The notes beneath the pieces were generated by a model, which searched no databases, had not been told where the DNA came from, and saw nothing but the letters and a program-made list of their open reading frames with translations. Shown piece by piece: positions 14,969 to 24,000 of a stretch of DNA of 47,453 nt; position 1 is the stretch's first letter; the number at the start of each line of letters is the position of its first letter. The stretch covers positions 7,835 through 55,287 of the forward strand of contig JADMKK010000058.1 of NCBI GenBank assembly GCA_015478895.1, read 5' to 3'. The translations under genes and the position numbers were made by a program. This stretch comes from Comamonas sp. (GTDB lineage Bacteria > Pseudomonadota > Gammaproteobacteria > Burkholderiales > Burkholderiaceae_C).

Positions 14969-17221
14969 TTAATGTGACACTTTTTTACTACGCACGCCAG
15001 CGCCACGCACTTCAATCTGCACTTCATCCCACACCTGCCCTCGCGCATCTTGCAACTGCAAGCTGTGTCTGCCGGGCCAAGGCATCCAGTAAGCCTCACG
15101 GCCCTGCGCCAGCGTTTTCCCATTCATGCGCCAGCGCACATGGTCACGATTGCTCAGTAGACGCAATTGCTGGCGCTCCGGAGGAATATCGGGATCCAGG
15201 GCCAAGATGGAGCCGCTTACAGGCTGAAGAATGCGCGCAGGCGCATTGCTTGCAGCTTCGGCTACCAGCGCAGGTACCTGAAAGCTTGCTTGCTGCGTGC
15301 CGGCAATGAACCACTCAAGGCGCGCACTCTCTGCAGCCGCCGGGCTTGGCGATGATGCACTGACGAACTGCACGTGCTGCTGCACCAAGTCAGGCGGTGG
15401 TGCAGGGGTGACGCTAGGCCGCTGTGCATGCAAGCCTGCCATGACATCGGCCCAGATGGGAGCTGCCCCGCTGCTGCCGCTTACGCCGTGCATGGCACCA
15501 CCCGAAGCATTGCCCACCCACACGCCCACGGTATAGCGCTGCGACCAGCCTACCGCCCAGTTGTCGCGCATATCTTTGCTGGTGCCGGTTTTGACGGCAC
15601 TCCAAAACCGCGTGGTCAGCACACTGTCCAGGCCAAAAGTGAGCGCACGCGCCTGCGCATCCGCCAAGATATCGCCCACGATAAAAGCCGCCTGCGGTGA
15701 CAGCGCCTGTACCGCATCCGCAGCAGGCTGGGCCGACGTGCCATGCTGCGCAGCCGCAACGCTGGACCATTGCCCCCCATTGGCCAAGGCCCGGTAAGCA
15801 TTGGTTAAATTGAGCAGCGGCACTTCCGCACTGCCCAGCGCCAGGCTGTAGCCGTAAAAACCTGCGTTTTCCCGCAAGGGCATGCCCAACTGGCGCAACT
15901 TGGTGAAAAAGGCTTCCGGAGAGACCATGGCCAAAGTTCGCACTGCCGGCACGTTCAAAGATGCCGCCAGCGCACTGCGCGCAGAGACCCAGCCTTTGAA
16001 TCGACGGTCGTAGTTCTGCGGAATGTACAAGCCTGATGCCGTGGCAATGTGGGCCGCAGAGTCTTCAATCAGCGATGCCGCCGTAAGCCGTTGTTCCTCA
16101 ATGGCTTGCGCATACAAAAACGGTTTGAGGGTGGAGCCTGGCTGGCGCATGGCCATGACGCCATCGACCTGTTCGGCCTGGCTCAAAGCGCCCGACGATC
16201 CCACCCACGCCAGCACCTCGCCCTTGCGGTTGTCGAGCACCACCACGGCTCCATCTTGCACATTGCGCCCTTGCAGCTCGCGCAAATGGCGCTGCAGGCT
16301 CTCTAGTGCCAAACGCTGCACACCAGCGCTGACGGTGGTGCGCACAGCACCGCCAGATACCGCTTGCTCTTCGCCCATTTCACGCACGACGCGGCGGCTC
16401 CAATGGGGGGCAATGCCTTCCGTTGCCAGCCACAAGCGCGTGCGTAGCGCTTGGTCGGTGCGCCAGTTTAATGCGCTGCAATCCAGAGCGATGTCTGTGG
16501 CTGCCACTTGCTGCGCCTGCATCAGTGCTTGCCAGACTTGACATGCACGCTGCGCCACCACTGCAGGAGCCGCATTGGGCCCGCGCACCAGAGCGGCAGC
16601 GATGGCCGATTCTGTCAAATCCAACCCGTGCGCCGCCTTGCCAAACAGGCTGCGGCTGAGTGCATCAATGCCCACCAGCTCACCCCTAAATGGCAGCAAG
16701 TTCAGGTAAGCCTCCAAGATCTGGTCTTTGCGCCACGCACGCTCCAGCTGCTTGGCGGCTACCGCCTGGCCCAGCTTTTGCCCCAGGCTTCGCCCGCCAT
16801 AGGCTGCGCGCCAGTCCTCATCCAGCAAGCCCGCCAGCTGCATCGTGATGGTGCTGGCACCCCGGGTTTTCTGGTTCCACAAATTGCCCCATGCCGCAGC
16901 AGAGATCGCGCGCCAGTCGATGCCACTGTGTTCGTAAAAGCGCTTGTCCTCGCTCAGTAAGAGCGCCATGCGCAGTCCGGGTGAAATATCAGCCAGCGTC
17001 ACCCACTGCCCGCGCCGCACCTGCATGTCGGTGCGCACGCGCTGCAAAAGCTCACCCTCGCGCGAAAGGACCAAAGTGTCAGAGGATCGAAAACCTGCCT
17101 TGACGGCCGAAGCGCTGGGCAGTGCTGCCCATGCACCAGCACTGACGCACAAAGCGGTGCTGAGCAGCAGGCTTTTCAACCAGCAAGGTGCATCCAAGGG
17201 CTCACTCAAATTAGTGACCAA
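14969..17221 (-). CDS. pbpC: Penicillin-binding protein 1C (bifunctional class A PBP)
   Basis: PBP1c has a glycosyltransferase domain that polymerises glycan and a transpeptidase domain. The sequence has an N-terminal signal anchor (about 15-33), GT51 motifs EDKRFYEHSGID at 91-102 and GASTITMQLAG at 121-131, the line RKDQILEAYLNLLPF, and transpeptidase motifs SxxK (STLK, 363-366), SxN (SLN, 421-423) and KTG (544-546). The C-terminal BiPBP-type domain (about 660-740) is typical of PbpC. At 750 residues it fits the family. The start is uncertain: no ATG is near; TTG at 17221 overlaps the upstream gene by 11 bases, and TTG at 17209 is an alternative. Its usual partner, a thioester A2M protein, is encoded about 4 kb upstream on the same strand. 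Confidence 0.95.
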   Translation of the reverse strand: MVTNLSEPLDAPCWLKSLLLSTALCVSAGAWAALPSASAVKAGFRSSDTLVLSREGELLQRVRTDMQVRRGQWVTLADISPGLRMALLLSEDKRFYEHSGIDWRAISAAAWGNLWNQKTRGASTITMQLAGLLDEDWRAAYGGRSLGQKLGQAVAAKQLERAWRKDQILEAYLNLLPFRGELVGIDALSRSLFGKAAHGLDLTESAIAAALVRGPNAAPAVVAQRACQVWQALMQAQQVAATDIALDCSALNWRTDQALRTRLWLATEGIAPHWSRRVVREMGEEQAVSGGAVRTTVSAGVQRLALESLQRHLRELQGRNVQDGAVVVLDNRKGEVLAWVGSSGALSQAEQVDGVMAMRQPGSTLKPFLYAQAIEEQRLTAASLIEDSAAHIATASGLYIPQNYDRRFKGWVSARSALAASLNVPAVRTLAMVSPEAFFTKLRQLGMPLRENAGFYGYSLALGSAEVPLLNLTNAYRALANGGQWSSVAAAQHGTSAQPAADAVQALSPQAAFIVGDILADAQARALTFGLDSVLTTRFWSAVKTGTSKDMRDNWAVGWSQRYTVGVWVGNASGGAMHGVSGSSGAAPIWADVMAGLHAQRPSVTPAPPPDLVQQHVQFVSASSPSPAAAESARLEWFIAGTQQASFQVPALVAEAASNAPARILQPVSGSILALDPDIPPERQQLRLLSNRDHVRWRMNGKTLAQGREAYWMPWPGRHSLQLQDARGQVWDEVQIEVRGAGVRSKKVSH

Positions 17222-18095
17222 TCACCACGCGCACGGGCTGATGGTCTGAAGCCTGCGTCAATCCATCCACTTCAAAGCTTTGAACGTGGCTGCGCAAGCC
17301 GTCACTGACCCAGACAAAATCACACGCTACAGGCTCTGGCCCAAAGCGGCGGTCATTCAGCTTGAATGTGGCAGGCTGATTCTGATCGGGGCTCAGCAGT
17401 CGCCAGGCATCATTCCACCGCGTGCCGACCACCTGCTCAGGCCAGCCGGCTTCCAAGCATTCAATGACAGCGGCTGCGGACGCCATCACACTGTATTCAG
17501 GCTCCTGGGCATCAAAGTTGAAATCCCCGCACAGCACTGCATGGTAGGCATACGGTTTCTTTTGATAAGGCGAACCCTCCTCACCGGCAAGGGCCGGCGC
17601 GTAGTACTGAGACAGGCCTTCGAAGAGCAGCCGGCGCAAGTAACGCGCTTGTGTCATGCGCTGGCGCTTGGAGTAAAACTCCAGGTGGGTGGTGATGACC
17701 TGCACAGGGCCCAGGCGCGGGTCTTGCACTGTCACCACCGTGGCCATGCGCGGCATGCTGCGCACGCCCACGTCGCCCGGATAGGGCAAGGGGTAGTGCT
17801 GCACTTGCAGCACTGGCAGACGGGTGGCAATCAAGTTGCCGAATTGCTGACGGCCTCGGCTGCCCCACATATCGACCGCAGCGCCAAAGAAAAGCTGCCA
17901 GCCCGGCAGCAACGCCTGCAACTGGGCCACCTGGTCTTGCGGAGCTCCCTGCAGATCCGTGAAATTGATGGCGATTTCTTGCAAACACACCACATCGCTG
18001 TCGCCCAACGCGTGAAGCGTTTGAACAATGCGCCCGGGATCGACGCTGCCGTCGAGCCCACAGCACCACTGCGTGTTCCAGGTAATCAATTGCAT
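17211..18095 (-). CDS. Endonuclease/exonuclease/phosphatase-family hydrolase
   Basis: A 294-residue, signal-free protein with the metal-dependent EEP fold: ITWNTQW at the N-terminus, the catalytic Glu in VVCLQEI, THLEFYSK, the Asn-Asp motif GDFNFDAQEP, and the C-terminal SDHQPV. The family includes exonuclease III, inositol-phosphate phosphatases and sphingomyelinases; the substrate cannot be assigned here. It overlaps the start of pbpC, so the two are probably translated from one transcript. The AGAGAG before the ATG is a weak ribosome site. The link with a cell-wall gene is positional only. Confidence 0.92.
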   Translation of the reverse strand: MQLITWNTQWCCGLDGSVDPGRIVQTLHALGDSDVVCLQEIAINFTDLQGAPQDQVAQLQALLPGWQLFFGAAVDMWGSRGRQQFGNLIATRLPVLQVQHYPLPYPGDVGVRSMPRMATVVTVQDPRLGPVQVITTHLEFYSKRQRMTQARYLRRLLFEGLSQYYAPALAGEEGSPYQKKPYAYHAVLCGDFNFDAQEPEYSVMASAAAVIECLEAGWPEQVVGTRWNDAWRLLSPDQNQPATFKLNDRRFGPEPVACDFVWVSDGLRSHVQSFEVDGLTQASDHQPVRVVIGH

Positions 18096-18380
18096 GGTGT
18101 TTCTCTCTTTATGCTTTCACGGCCAAGGCCGACATGCTGCTGTTTTTTTCTATTAAGAATCGAGGTTATAAATGTGTTTGCGTTTTCGGTTGCTTGGATA
18201 TTTATCAAGTAGGTTTTTTGACAATTGTGACACCTGCGCACAACAACTCAGCACTTTGTAACAACGCTTGGCAGGGAAATTTGCTCTTGTTTTAAACCCG
18301 GTAGATTTGCCGTGGAACCGCAGCCTGGCTGACAGCACGTTGAGGCCGTAGCCCAACGCCCATGGGTTAACAAGTTCCAT
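18096..18380. other. A/T-rich gap upstream of the EEP-family gene
   Basis: No convincing gene. The minus strand stays open for 99 codons across most of it and into the neighbouring repeat, but the product has no motif I recognise and no ribosome site. Composition is more A/T-rich around 18140-18260 than the flanking genes. On the minus strand TTGTCA near 18224 followed by a TAAATA suggests the promoter of the EEP-pbpC pair, although the spacing is short. It may hold a decayed gene. Confidence 0.35.
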
Positions 18381-18475
18381 AAAAGAGAGCTGCCTGCCCT
18401 GATGAATGCTTGCTTTCAGATAGTTTTTCATCTGAAAGCAAGCATCTACCAAGGCAAGCAGCTCTTATTTTTGAT
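18381..18475. repeat. Interspersed imperfect palindrome, copy D (best preserved)
   Basis: The outer arms AAGAGAGCTGCCTGCC and GGCAAGCAGCTCTTATT are near-perfect inverted repeats. The centre has an exact 16-bp pair, ATGCTTGCTTTCAGAT (18406-18421) and ATCTGAAAGCAAGCAT (18430-18445), around an eight-base loop. The element ends four bases before the stop codon of the BCCT gene and could terminate it. Confidence 0.8.
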
Positions 18476-18478
18476 GGT

Positions 18479-20533
18479 CTATTCCGTGTGTCCTGGCGCT
18501 CGGTTCAGCAAGGCGGTGCGTTTGTCGGCGCTCACGGAGAGGTAGCGCTCATAGTTGCGCAAGATATCGGCAATCAGTTCTTCTTGGCGCAGGTACTGGA
18601 TGTCATAGCCCTCGCGCCCGTCGGCAAAGAAGGTCATGGGTTCGACCACATGGCGGCGCACGTTTTCTGCATCGTCCGTCACTTCGGTCAGCATGAAGCC
18701 GGGCAGCTTGCGCTTGACCGGGCGCACGCCATAGACAAAGTCGCGCAGCTCGGGCATGGGGATGACCAGGCGCACCGAGACGGCATCGAGCCCTTGTGTG
18801 CTGTCCATCTCCTCTACCACGGTGGCAGGCACGCCTTGGCGCTCCAGCTCTGCGGCCACTTCGTGCATGGCGGGCAGCACAGTGCGCTGGAAAAAGCCTT
18901 TGATATCGCTCGCCGTGGGGTTGCGCACAATCAGCTCCAGGCGCTTGCGCCAGTGCTGGCCTGTCCAGAAATTGGTGGCGGGTGCCAAGTCTTGCGTGGC
19001 ATGCAAAGTGTCAGCCCGCATGCCGCGCCACAGCCCAAAGCACAGCACGGCCATGATGGCCGCCACGGGCAGCGCAGCAATCAGCGTGAAGGCCTGCAAG
19101 GCTTTGAGGCCACCTGCCAGCAACAAGACGATGGCCGTCAACCCCAATACCCCCGCCCAGAACAGGCGCTGCCATACCGGCGCGCGCGGATCACCGCGCG
19201 AGGCAATGGCATCCACCACGTAGGCGCCGGAGTCGGCCGAAGTCACAAAGAACAGCGCGATCAGCACAATCGCCAGCCACGACACGGCTTTGAAAAAAGG
19301 CAGGTATTCAAAGAAGCGAAACAGCAAGGCATCTACATTGCCCGCGGTGGCCGACAGCGCGCCCTGGGCGACGTGCATGTCAATCCAGATGGCACCATTG
19401 CCAAACGCCGTCATCCACAGCAGATTGAAGGCGGTGGGAATGAAAAGCACGCCGACAATGAACTCACGCACCGTGCGCCCGCGCGAGATGCGCGCAATGA
19501 ACATGCCGACAAAAGGCGACCAGGAGATCCACCAGGCCCAGTACAGAATCGTCCAGCCGCCAAACCAGGCCGCATCTTGCGCGGGCTCATAGGTGAAGGT
19601 GCGCAGCGACATGGACACCAGCTCGGAGAAATAGTTGCCCACGTTCTCGCTGAAGGCCTGCAGCAGGAACACGGTAGGGCCGCAGATCAGCACAAAACCC
19701 AGCAGGATGAAGGTGAGGATCAGATTGATTTCAGACAGGCGGCGCACGCCTTTGTCCAGGCCCGAGGCCGCCGACAGGCCTGCCATGCCCACCACCACCA
19801 CGATCACGCCAATGCGAAAAACGGTGGTGGTGGTGTCCCAGCCAGTGACGATGTTCAGGCCCGCTGCCAGCTGCAACGCGCCATAGCCCAGTGTGGTGGC
19901 CAGACCCGCAATCGTGCCGACCAGCGCAAACGCATCCACGCCATGGCCGATGGGGCCATTGATGCGCTGCTGCAGCAGCGGGTACAGGCCCGAGCGCATG
20001 GTCAGCGGCAGGTTGTAGCGAAAGCCAAAATAGGCCAGCACCAGCCCCATCACGCCATAAATGGCCCAGGCGTGAAAGCCCCAGTGAAAGAAGGTAGAGG
20101 TCAACGCCTCGCGTGCACCGGCGGCCGTACCACCGGCCTGCGTGGGCGGGTTCAGGTAGTGCTGCAGCGGCTCGCCCACACCAAAGTACATCAGGCCAAT
20201 GCCCATGCCTGCGGCAAACAGCATGGCCGTCCACGAGGCAAAGCTGAACTCGGGCTTGGCATCATCGGGGCCGAGGCGAATATCGCCATAACGGCTGAAC
20301 GCAATCAGCACCAGAAACACCAGAAACAGCGTGACGGCCACCGTGTAGAACCAGTCAAAGTTGCCCACCACCCAGGCTTGTGCACTGCCAAATACGCGGT
20401 CAGCCTGTTGCGGGAAAAATCCGCACAGCGCCAGCAAGGCGCACAAGACCACAAGCGCTGGCACCACTACGGGCGCTGAAAACGTGCTGCGCGGCGCGGC
20501 AGGCGCAGCCTCGGGTGTGGGTGTCGTGCTCAT
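18479..20533 (-). CDS. BCCT-family transporter, BetT-like (choline/betaine type)
   Basis: BCCT proteins take up quaternary ammonium compounds such as choline, glycine betaine or carnitine using a sodium or proton gradient. The 684-residue protein has about twelve membrane segments; GMGIGLMYFGVGEPLQHY and the substrate-site region WAWWISWSPFVGMFIARISRGRTVREF are family signatures. A long cytoplasmic C-terminus of about 170 residues, ending in NRAPGHTE, resembles the osmoregulatory tail of BetT. Choline is the likely substrate but no betAB genes are near. The start has AAGGGA eight to nine bases upstream. A palindromic repeat lies directly after the stop. Confidence 0.92.
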   Translation of the reverse strand: MSTTPTPEAAPAAPRSTFSAPVVVPALVVLCALLALCGFFPQQADRVFGSAQAWVVGNFDWFYTVAVTLFLVFLVLIAFSRYGDIRLGPDDAKPEFSFASWTAMLFAAGMGIGLMYFGVGEPLQHYLNPPTQAGGTAAGAREALTSTFFHWGFHAWAIYGVMGLVLAYFGFRYNLPLTMRSGLYPLLQQRINGPIGHGVDAFALVGTIAGLATTLGYGALQLAAGLNIVTGWDTTTTVFRIGVIVVVVGMAGLSAASGLDKGVRRLSEINLILTFILLGFVLICGPTVFLLQAFSENVGNYFSELVSMSLRTFTYEPAQDAAWFGGWTILYWAWWISWSPFVGMFIARISRGRTVREFIVGVLFIPTAFNLLWMTAFGNGAIWIDMHVAQGALSATAGNVDALLFRFFEYLPFFKAVSWLAIVLIALFFVTSADSGAYVVDAIASRGDPRAPVWQRLFWAGVLGLTAIVLLLAGGLKALQAFTLIAALPVAAIMAVLCFGLWRGMRADTLHATQDLAPATNFWTGQHWRKRLELIVRNPTASDIKGFFQRTVLPAMHEVAAELERQGVPATVVEEMDSTQGLDAVSVRLVIPMPELRDFVYGVRPVKRKLPGFMLTEVTDDAENVRRHVVEPMTFFADGREGYDIQYLRQEELIADILRNYERYLSVSADKRTALLNRAPGHTE

Positions 20534-20621
20534 GTGATCCCTTCGTATTTTGCTTATACAGACGCAAAAGTATGGGCTGCATCCGGGCGGCCACTGCGTC
20601 AGACAAAACGGTCAAAGCGTT

Positions 20622-20716
20622 TTCTAAAAGAATAGCAGACTGCCCTTGTCATTCAGTGGTTTCAGATGGCTTTTAACCTGAAACCTTTTGTTTATAAAGG
20701 CTAGCAGCTACGTTTT
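20622..20716. repeat. Interspersed imperfect palindrome, copy E
   Basis: The left half reads AATAGCAGACTGCCCTTGTC and the right arm AAGGCTAGCAGCTACGTTTT. The centre holds GGTTTCAG (20658-20665) and CTGAAACC (20678-20685). The right arm overlaps the last codons and the stop (20708-20710) of the YciI gene. Confidence 0.7.
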
Positions 20717-21031
20717 TTGTGCAGTTTCCGCTTCCGGGTAAATCGGTGTATGGGCCTGCGCACCCACGACCGTGGTCCACGGCGCAACCGTGTAGCGGCG
20801 CACCAATCCGTTCAGGTAGTAGGGATCAGCCTGGGCAAATTGCTCCAGGGTGTCCGCGCTCTCGCATTGAAATACCAGCACGGCGCTGGCTGGTGGGCTG
20901 CCCACCGCGCCCGCCAGCAGCACCTCACCGCGCTGCTGCGCAGCCCAGGCATGGGCCAGGTGCGCGTTGCGGTACAGGCCACGTTTTTCCAGATAGTCGT
21001 CGGTGTAGTCGTAAGTCAGCAAAAAGTGCAT
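20708..21031 (-). CDS. YciI-family protein
   Basis: A 107-residue protein starting MHFLLTYDYTDDYLEKRG, with YRNAHLAHAWAAQQRGEVLLAG, a VLVFQ strand and ADPYYLNGLV: the dimeric alpha-beta barrel of the YciI family. E. coli-type members carry a conserved His/Asp pair, represented here by RNAHL and QADPY. Catalysis is not established for most members. The ATG at 21031 has GGAGCG upstream and is preferred to an upstream in-frame ATG. The last residues (AQKT) and stop codon come from the arm of a palindromic repeat. It follows the A2M gene by 54 bases and is probably co-transcribed with it. Confidence 0.88.
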   Translation of the reverse strand: MHFLLTYDYTDDYLEKRGLYRNAHLAHAWAAQQRGEVLLAGAVGSPPASAVLVFQCESADTLEQFAQADPYYLNGLVRRYTVAPWTTVVGAQAHTPIYPEAETAQKT

Positions 21032-21085
21032 GGGTGCGCTCCAGTCAAAACGCCGATTGTTTCGCACACCATGCACTCGGCGCTG

Positions 21086-24000
21086 TCATGGTGGCGTCGC
21101 TACTTTCCAGCGGGCATTGGGTAGCTCGCCAAACATCTCCGGTGCATACAGCGCTTCGGCACGCGTCGGCGGCAGGGCAAAGTCTCCGGCATTGTTCAGG
21201 CGAACGGTGTATTCGACCACCGACGTGCCCTTGGGCAGGTAATCCCAGTACACGCGATAGCTGTCTTGGCCGCGCTCGACAAACGCGGGCCATGCGCCCT
21301 CGCTGCCGGTGCCTTCGCCTTGCTGGGCCACTTCAGAATCGCGCCCCAAGCCATTGCCCAAGATGGTGGCCCCCGCAGGGATCGGGTCGCTCAGCGCCAC
21401 CCAGGTCATGTCGGCGCTGGCATTCACCTGCAGCCGCACGCGCACCACATCGCCGCGCTGCCAGTTACCACTGTTCGCAGCTTGCACCGCCGTGACCGTC
21501 TTTTTCAAGGCATAGCCAGCATTCAAGGGCTGGGTGCGCGGCACTGCCGCAATCGATTGAAAGGCCACCCACGGTTTGCCCGTGCCGCTGTGCTGCACGT
21601 TCAGCTGGCCCATGCGGCGCTCGCCCCACGGCAAAAAGACGCTGCGCTCGCTCGGTGGCGCTGTGGCTGTGGCGCTGCCCGGGGGCAATGCCTGGGACAC
21701 GGCAGCCGGCGCGACGGGCGCGTCCCAATCGACGCTTTGTGTGGCTGTGCCCAGTAAGGCGGTGGTGTTGCCCGTGACGGCATCGCGCTCATAGCGCCGG
21801 GAGAACTGGCGCAGCGCCAGTCCAGCCCAAGTGTTGGCCGTGGTCGTGCCCCAGGAGCCCTGCTTTTGCCGCGCCAGCAAGCCGGTGACCAGGCGCGTGC
21901 GCTCGGCCTCCCAGTCGCTGCTGTCCAGCGTGGTGAGCAGCAGCCGCGCCACGTTTACCTCAGCACTTTGCATCAGCCACCACCACTGGTCTTGCGCTTC
22001 GGTGCTAAAGCCCATTTGCGAGCCGGTGTATGACAGGCGTGTTTTCAACACCTGTTGCGCTTCTTGCAGGCGCTCTTCGTGGGCAGGCACCTGCGGCGTC
22101 TGCTGCAGGATGCGCAACCAGTCGATAACGGCATGGGTGGGCCACTCTTGCGGTGCGATGCGAATGCTTTCCAGCATGGCTGGGCGTGCTTTGCCGCTGA
22201 CCGCCAGCGCTGCGATGGCCGACAGCTTGCGCACATCCAGGTCCTGGCGCGGACTCCAGTGCTGGCGCTCAATGCGGCCTTCGACAAAGGCAATCAGCCC
22301 AGACTCCATGCGCGCTTTTTCTGCCGCAGGCAGTTGCATACGTTGGTCCAGCGACTGCACGCTGTGGTGCACGGCCAGCAAATGCGCGGTCAAGGTGTCA
22401 CTGCCTTGCGCACGGCGGCTGTCTTGCGGCGGGAAGTACATGGCCAGCCCATCGTCATCCAGATAGGTGGGCAACTGCGCCATCGTGCGCTGCCACAGCG
22501 CCACGTCATTAAGGCCGATGGCTTTGCCCACGGTTTGCTCCAGACAGGCGTACGGATAAGCTGCCCACCAGTCACGCAGACCGGGCACACCTTGCACGGG
22601 GTCGGTCAGCTTGTCGCTGAACGTCAAACGCACACCACCCTTGCCGGGTACAGCGTTGCCCGGCCACTCCAGCGCCTGCTCCCAATGGCCATCGATTTGC
22701 TGCAACGTGGCTTGCTGCACGGCCAGCGGCACAGCGGGCAACACGCGCTGCGTAAAGGCCAGTGCGTCTTTAGCGCCGGTCTTGCTGTCATGCGCTTCCA
22801 GCTGCCATTGCCACTCGCCTTGTGCGGCCTGCGCCAAGCTGGCGGGCACGGTCACATCCCATGTCAGCTCCCGCGCCGATTGGGCGGGCAGCTCCAGTTT
22901 TTGCGCTGCCAGTTCCACGCCGGTGGCTTGGGGCTGCAGCTGGATGTGCATAGATTGATCGGTGCTGTTGCGCACCGTGAGCATGGCGCGGAACTGGTCG
23001 CCCTCACGCACCACGGGAGGCAGGCCGCTGATGACTTGCAGGTCTTGGCTGGTGCGAATGTCGGCGCTGCCCGTGCCAAAACGTTGCACGCCGTCATCGG
23101 CCACGGCCACGATGGTGAAACTGGTCAGTGCATCGTTGAGCGGTACTTCCACCACGGCCTGGCCCTGCGCATCCAGCTGCACCTTGGGGTTCCACAGCAG
23201 CAAGGTGTCCAGCAGCTCGCGCGTAGGCGCGCCTTGGCCGCCACCACCGCCCGGTGCTGCGGCTTTGCGGCCATAGTGGCGCCGCCCCACAATTTCCATC
23301 TGGGCCGTGGCGGTATCCACGGCCCAGCTGCGGCGCTGCCACATGGCGGCGCGCAAATCCCAGCTGCGGTTGGGGGACAGCTCCAGCAAGGCTTTATCGA
23401 CAGCGGCCACGGCCACCTCGGCGTTGGCCGCCGGTTTGCCATTGGGCAAGGTAGCGCGGATGGTGACTTTGGCTTTCTCGCGAATTTGGTAATTGGCCTT
23501 ATCCGCTTTGACTTCAACGTTGAGCTGGTGCGTACGGTCTTGCACTTGCAGCTCGGCCACTCCCAGTCGGAACGCTGGCTTGCTCAAATCCACCATAGCT
23601 GTGGGTGCAGCATATTCCTTGCCGCCATACCAGAACGCATTCCACCACTGGCGCGGCGCCTGATAACCCCAGGTGAAAAAGCTGTACCACGGCACTTCAT
23701 ACAAGCGCCCCCGCAATGCCAGCACGCTGACAAACACATTTGGGCCCCAGCCGGCTTGCACCGGCAGTTCAATGGTCGGGTCTTTACCCTCCAGTTGCAT
23801 GACCTGGGTGTGCAGCACGCCTTCGCGTTCGATGGTGACCCAGGCCATGGCTTCACGGAAGGGCATGCGCACTTGCAGCTTGGCGGTGTCACCCGGGGCA
23901 TAGCTGGTTTTTTCGGCCAGCACATCCATGCGGTCATGGTCCTGGCCGCCAAACCACAACTCGCCTTGGCCCGTCACCCAGACGGTATCGGCGGCGCGCG

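Noticed and set aside
14969-14998. Possible frameshift at the end of pbpC
   Set aside because: The C-terminal domain reads through normally to a regular stop, and the length fits the family.
18410-20479. A 689-codon plus-strand open frame opposite the BCCT gene
   Set aside because: It is a shadow of a GC-rich gene. The minus strand gives a complete BCCT transporter; the plus product is His/Gln/Arg-rich without any domain.
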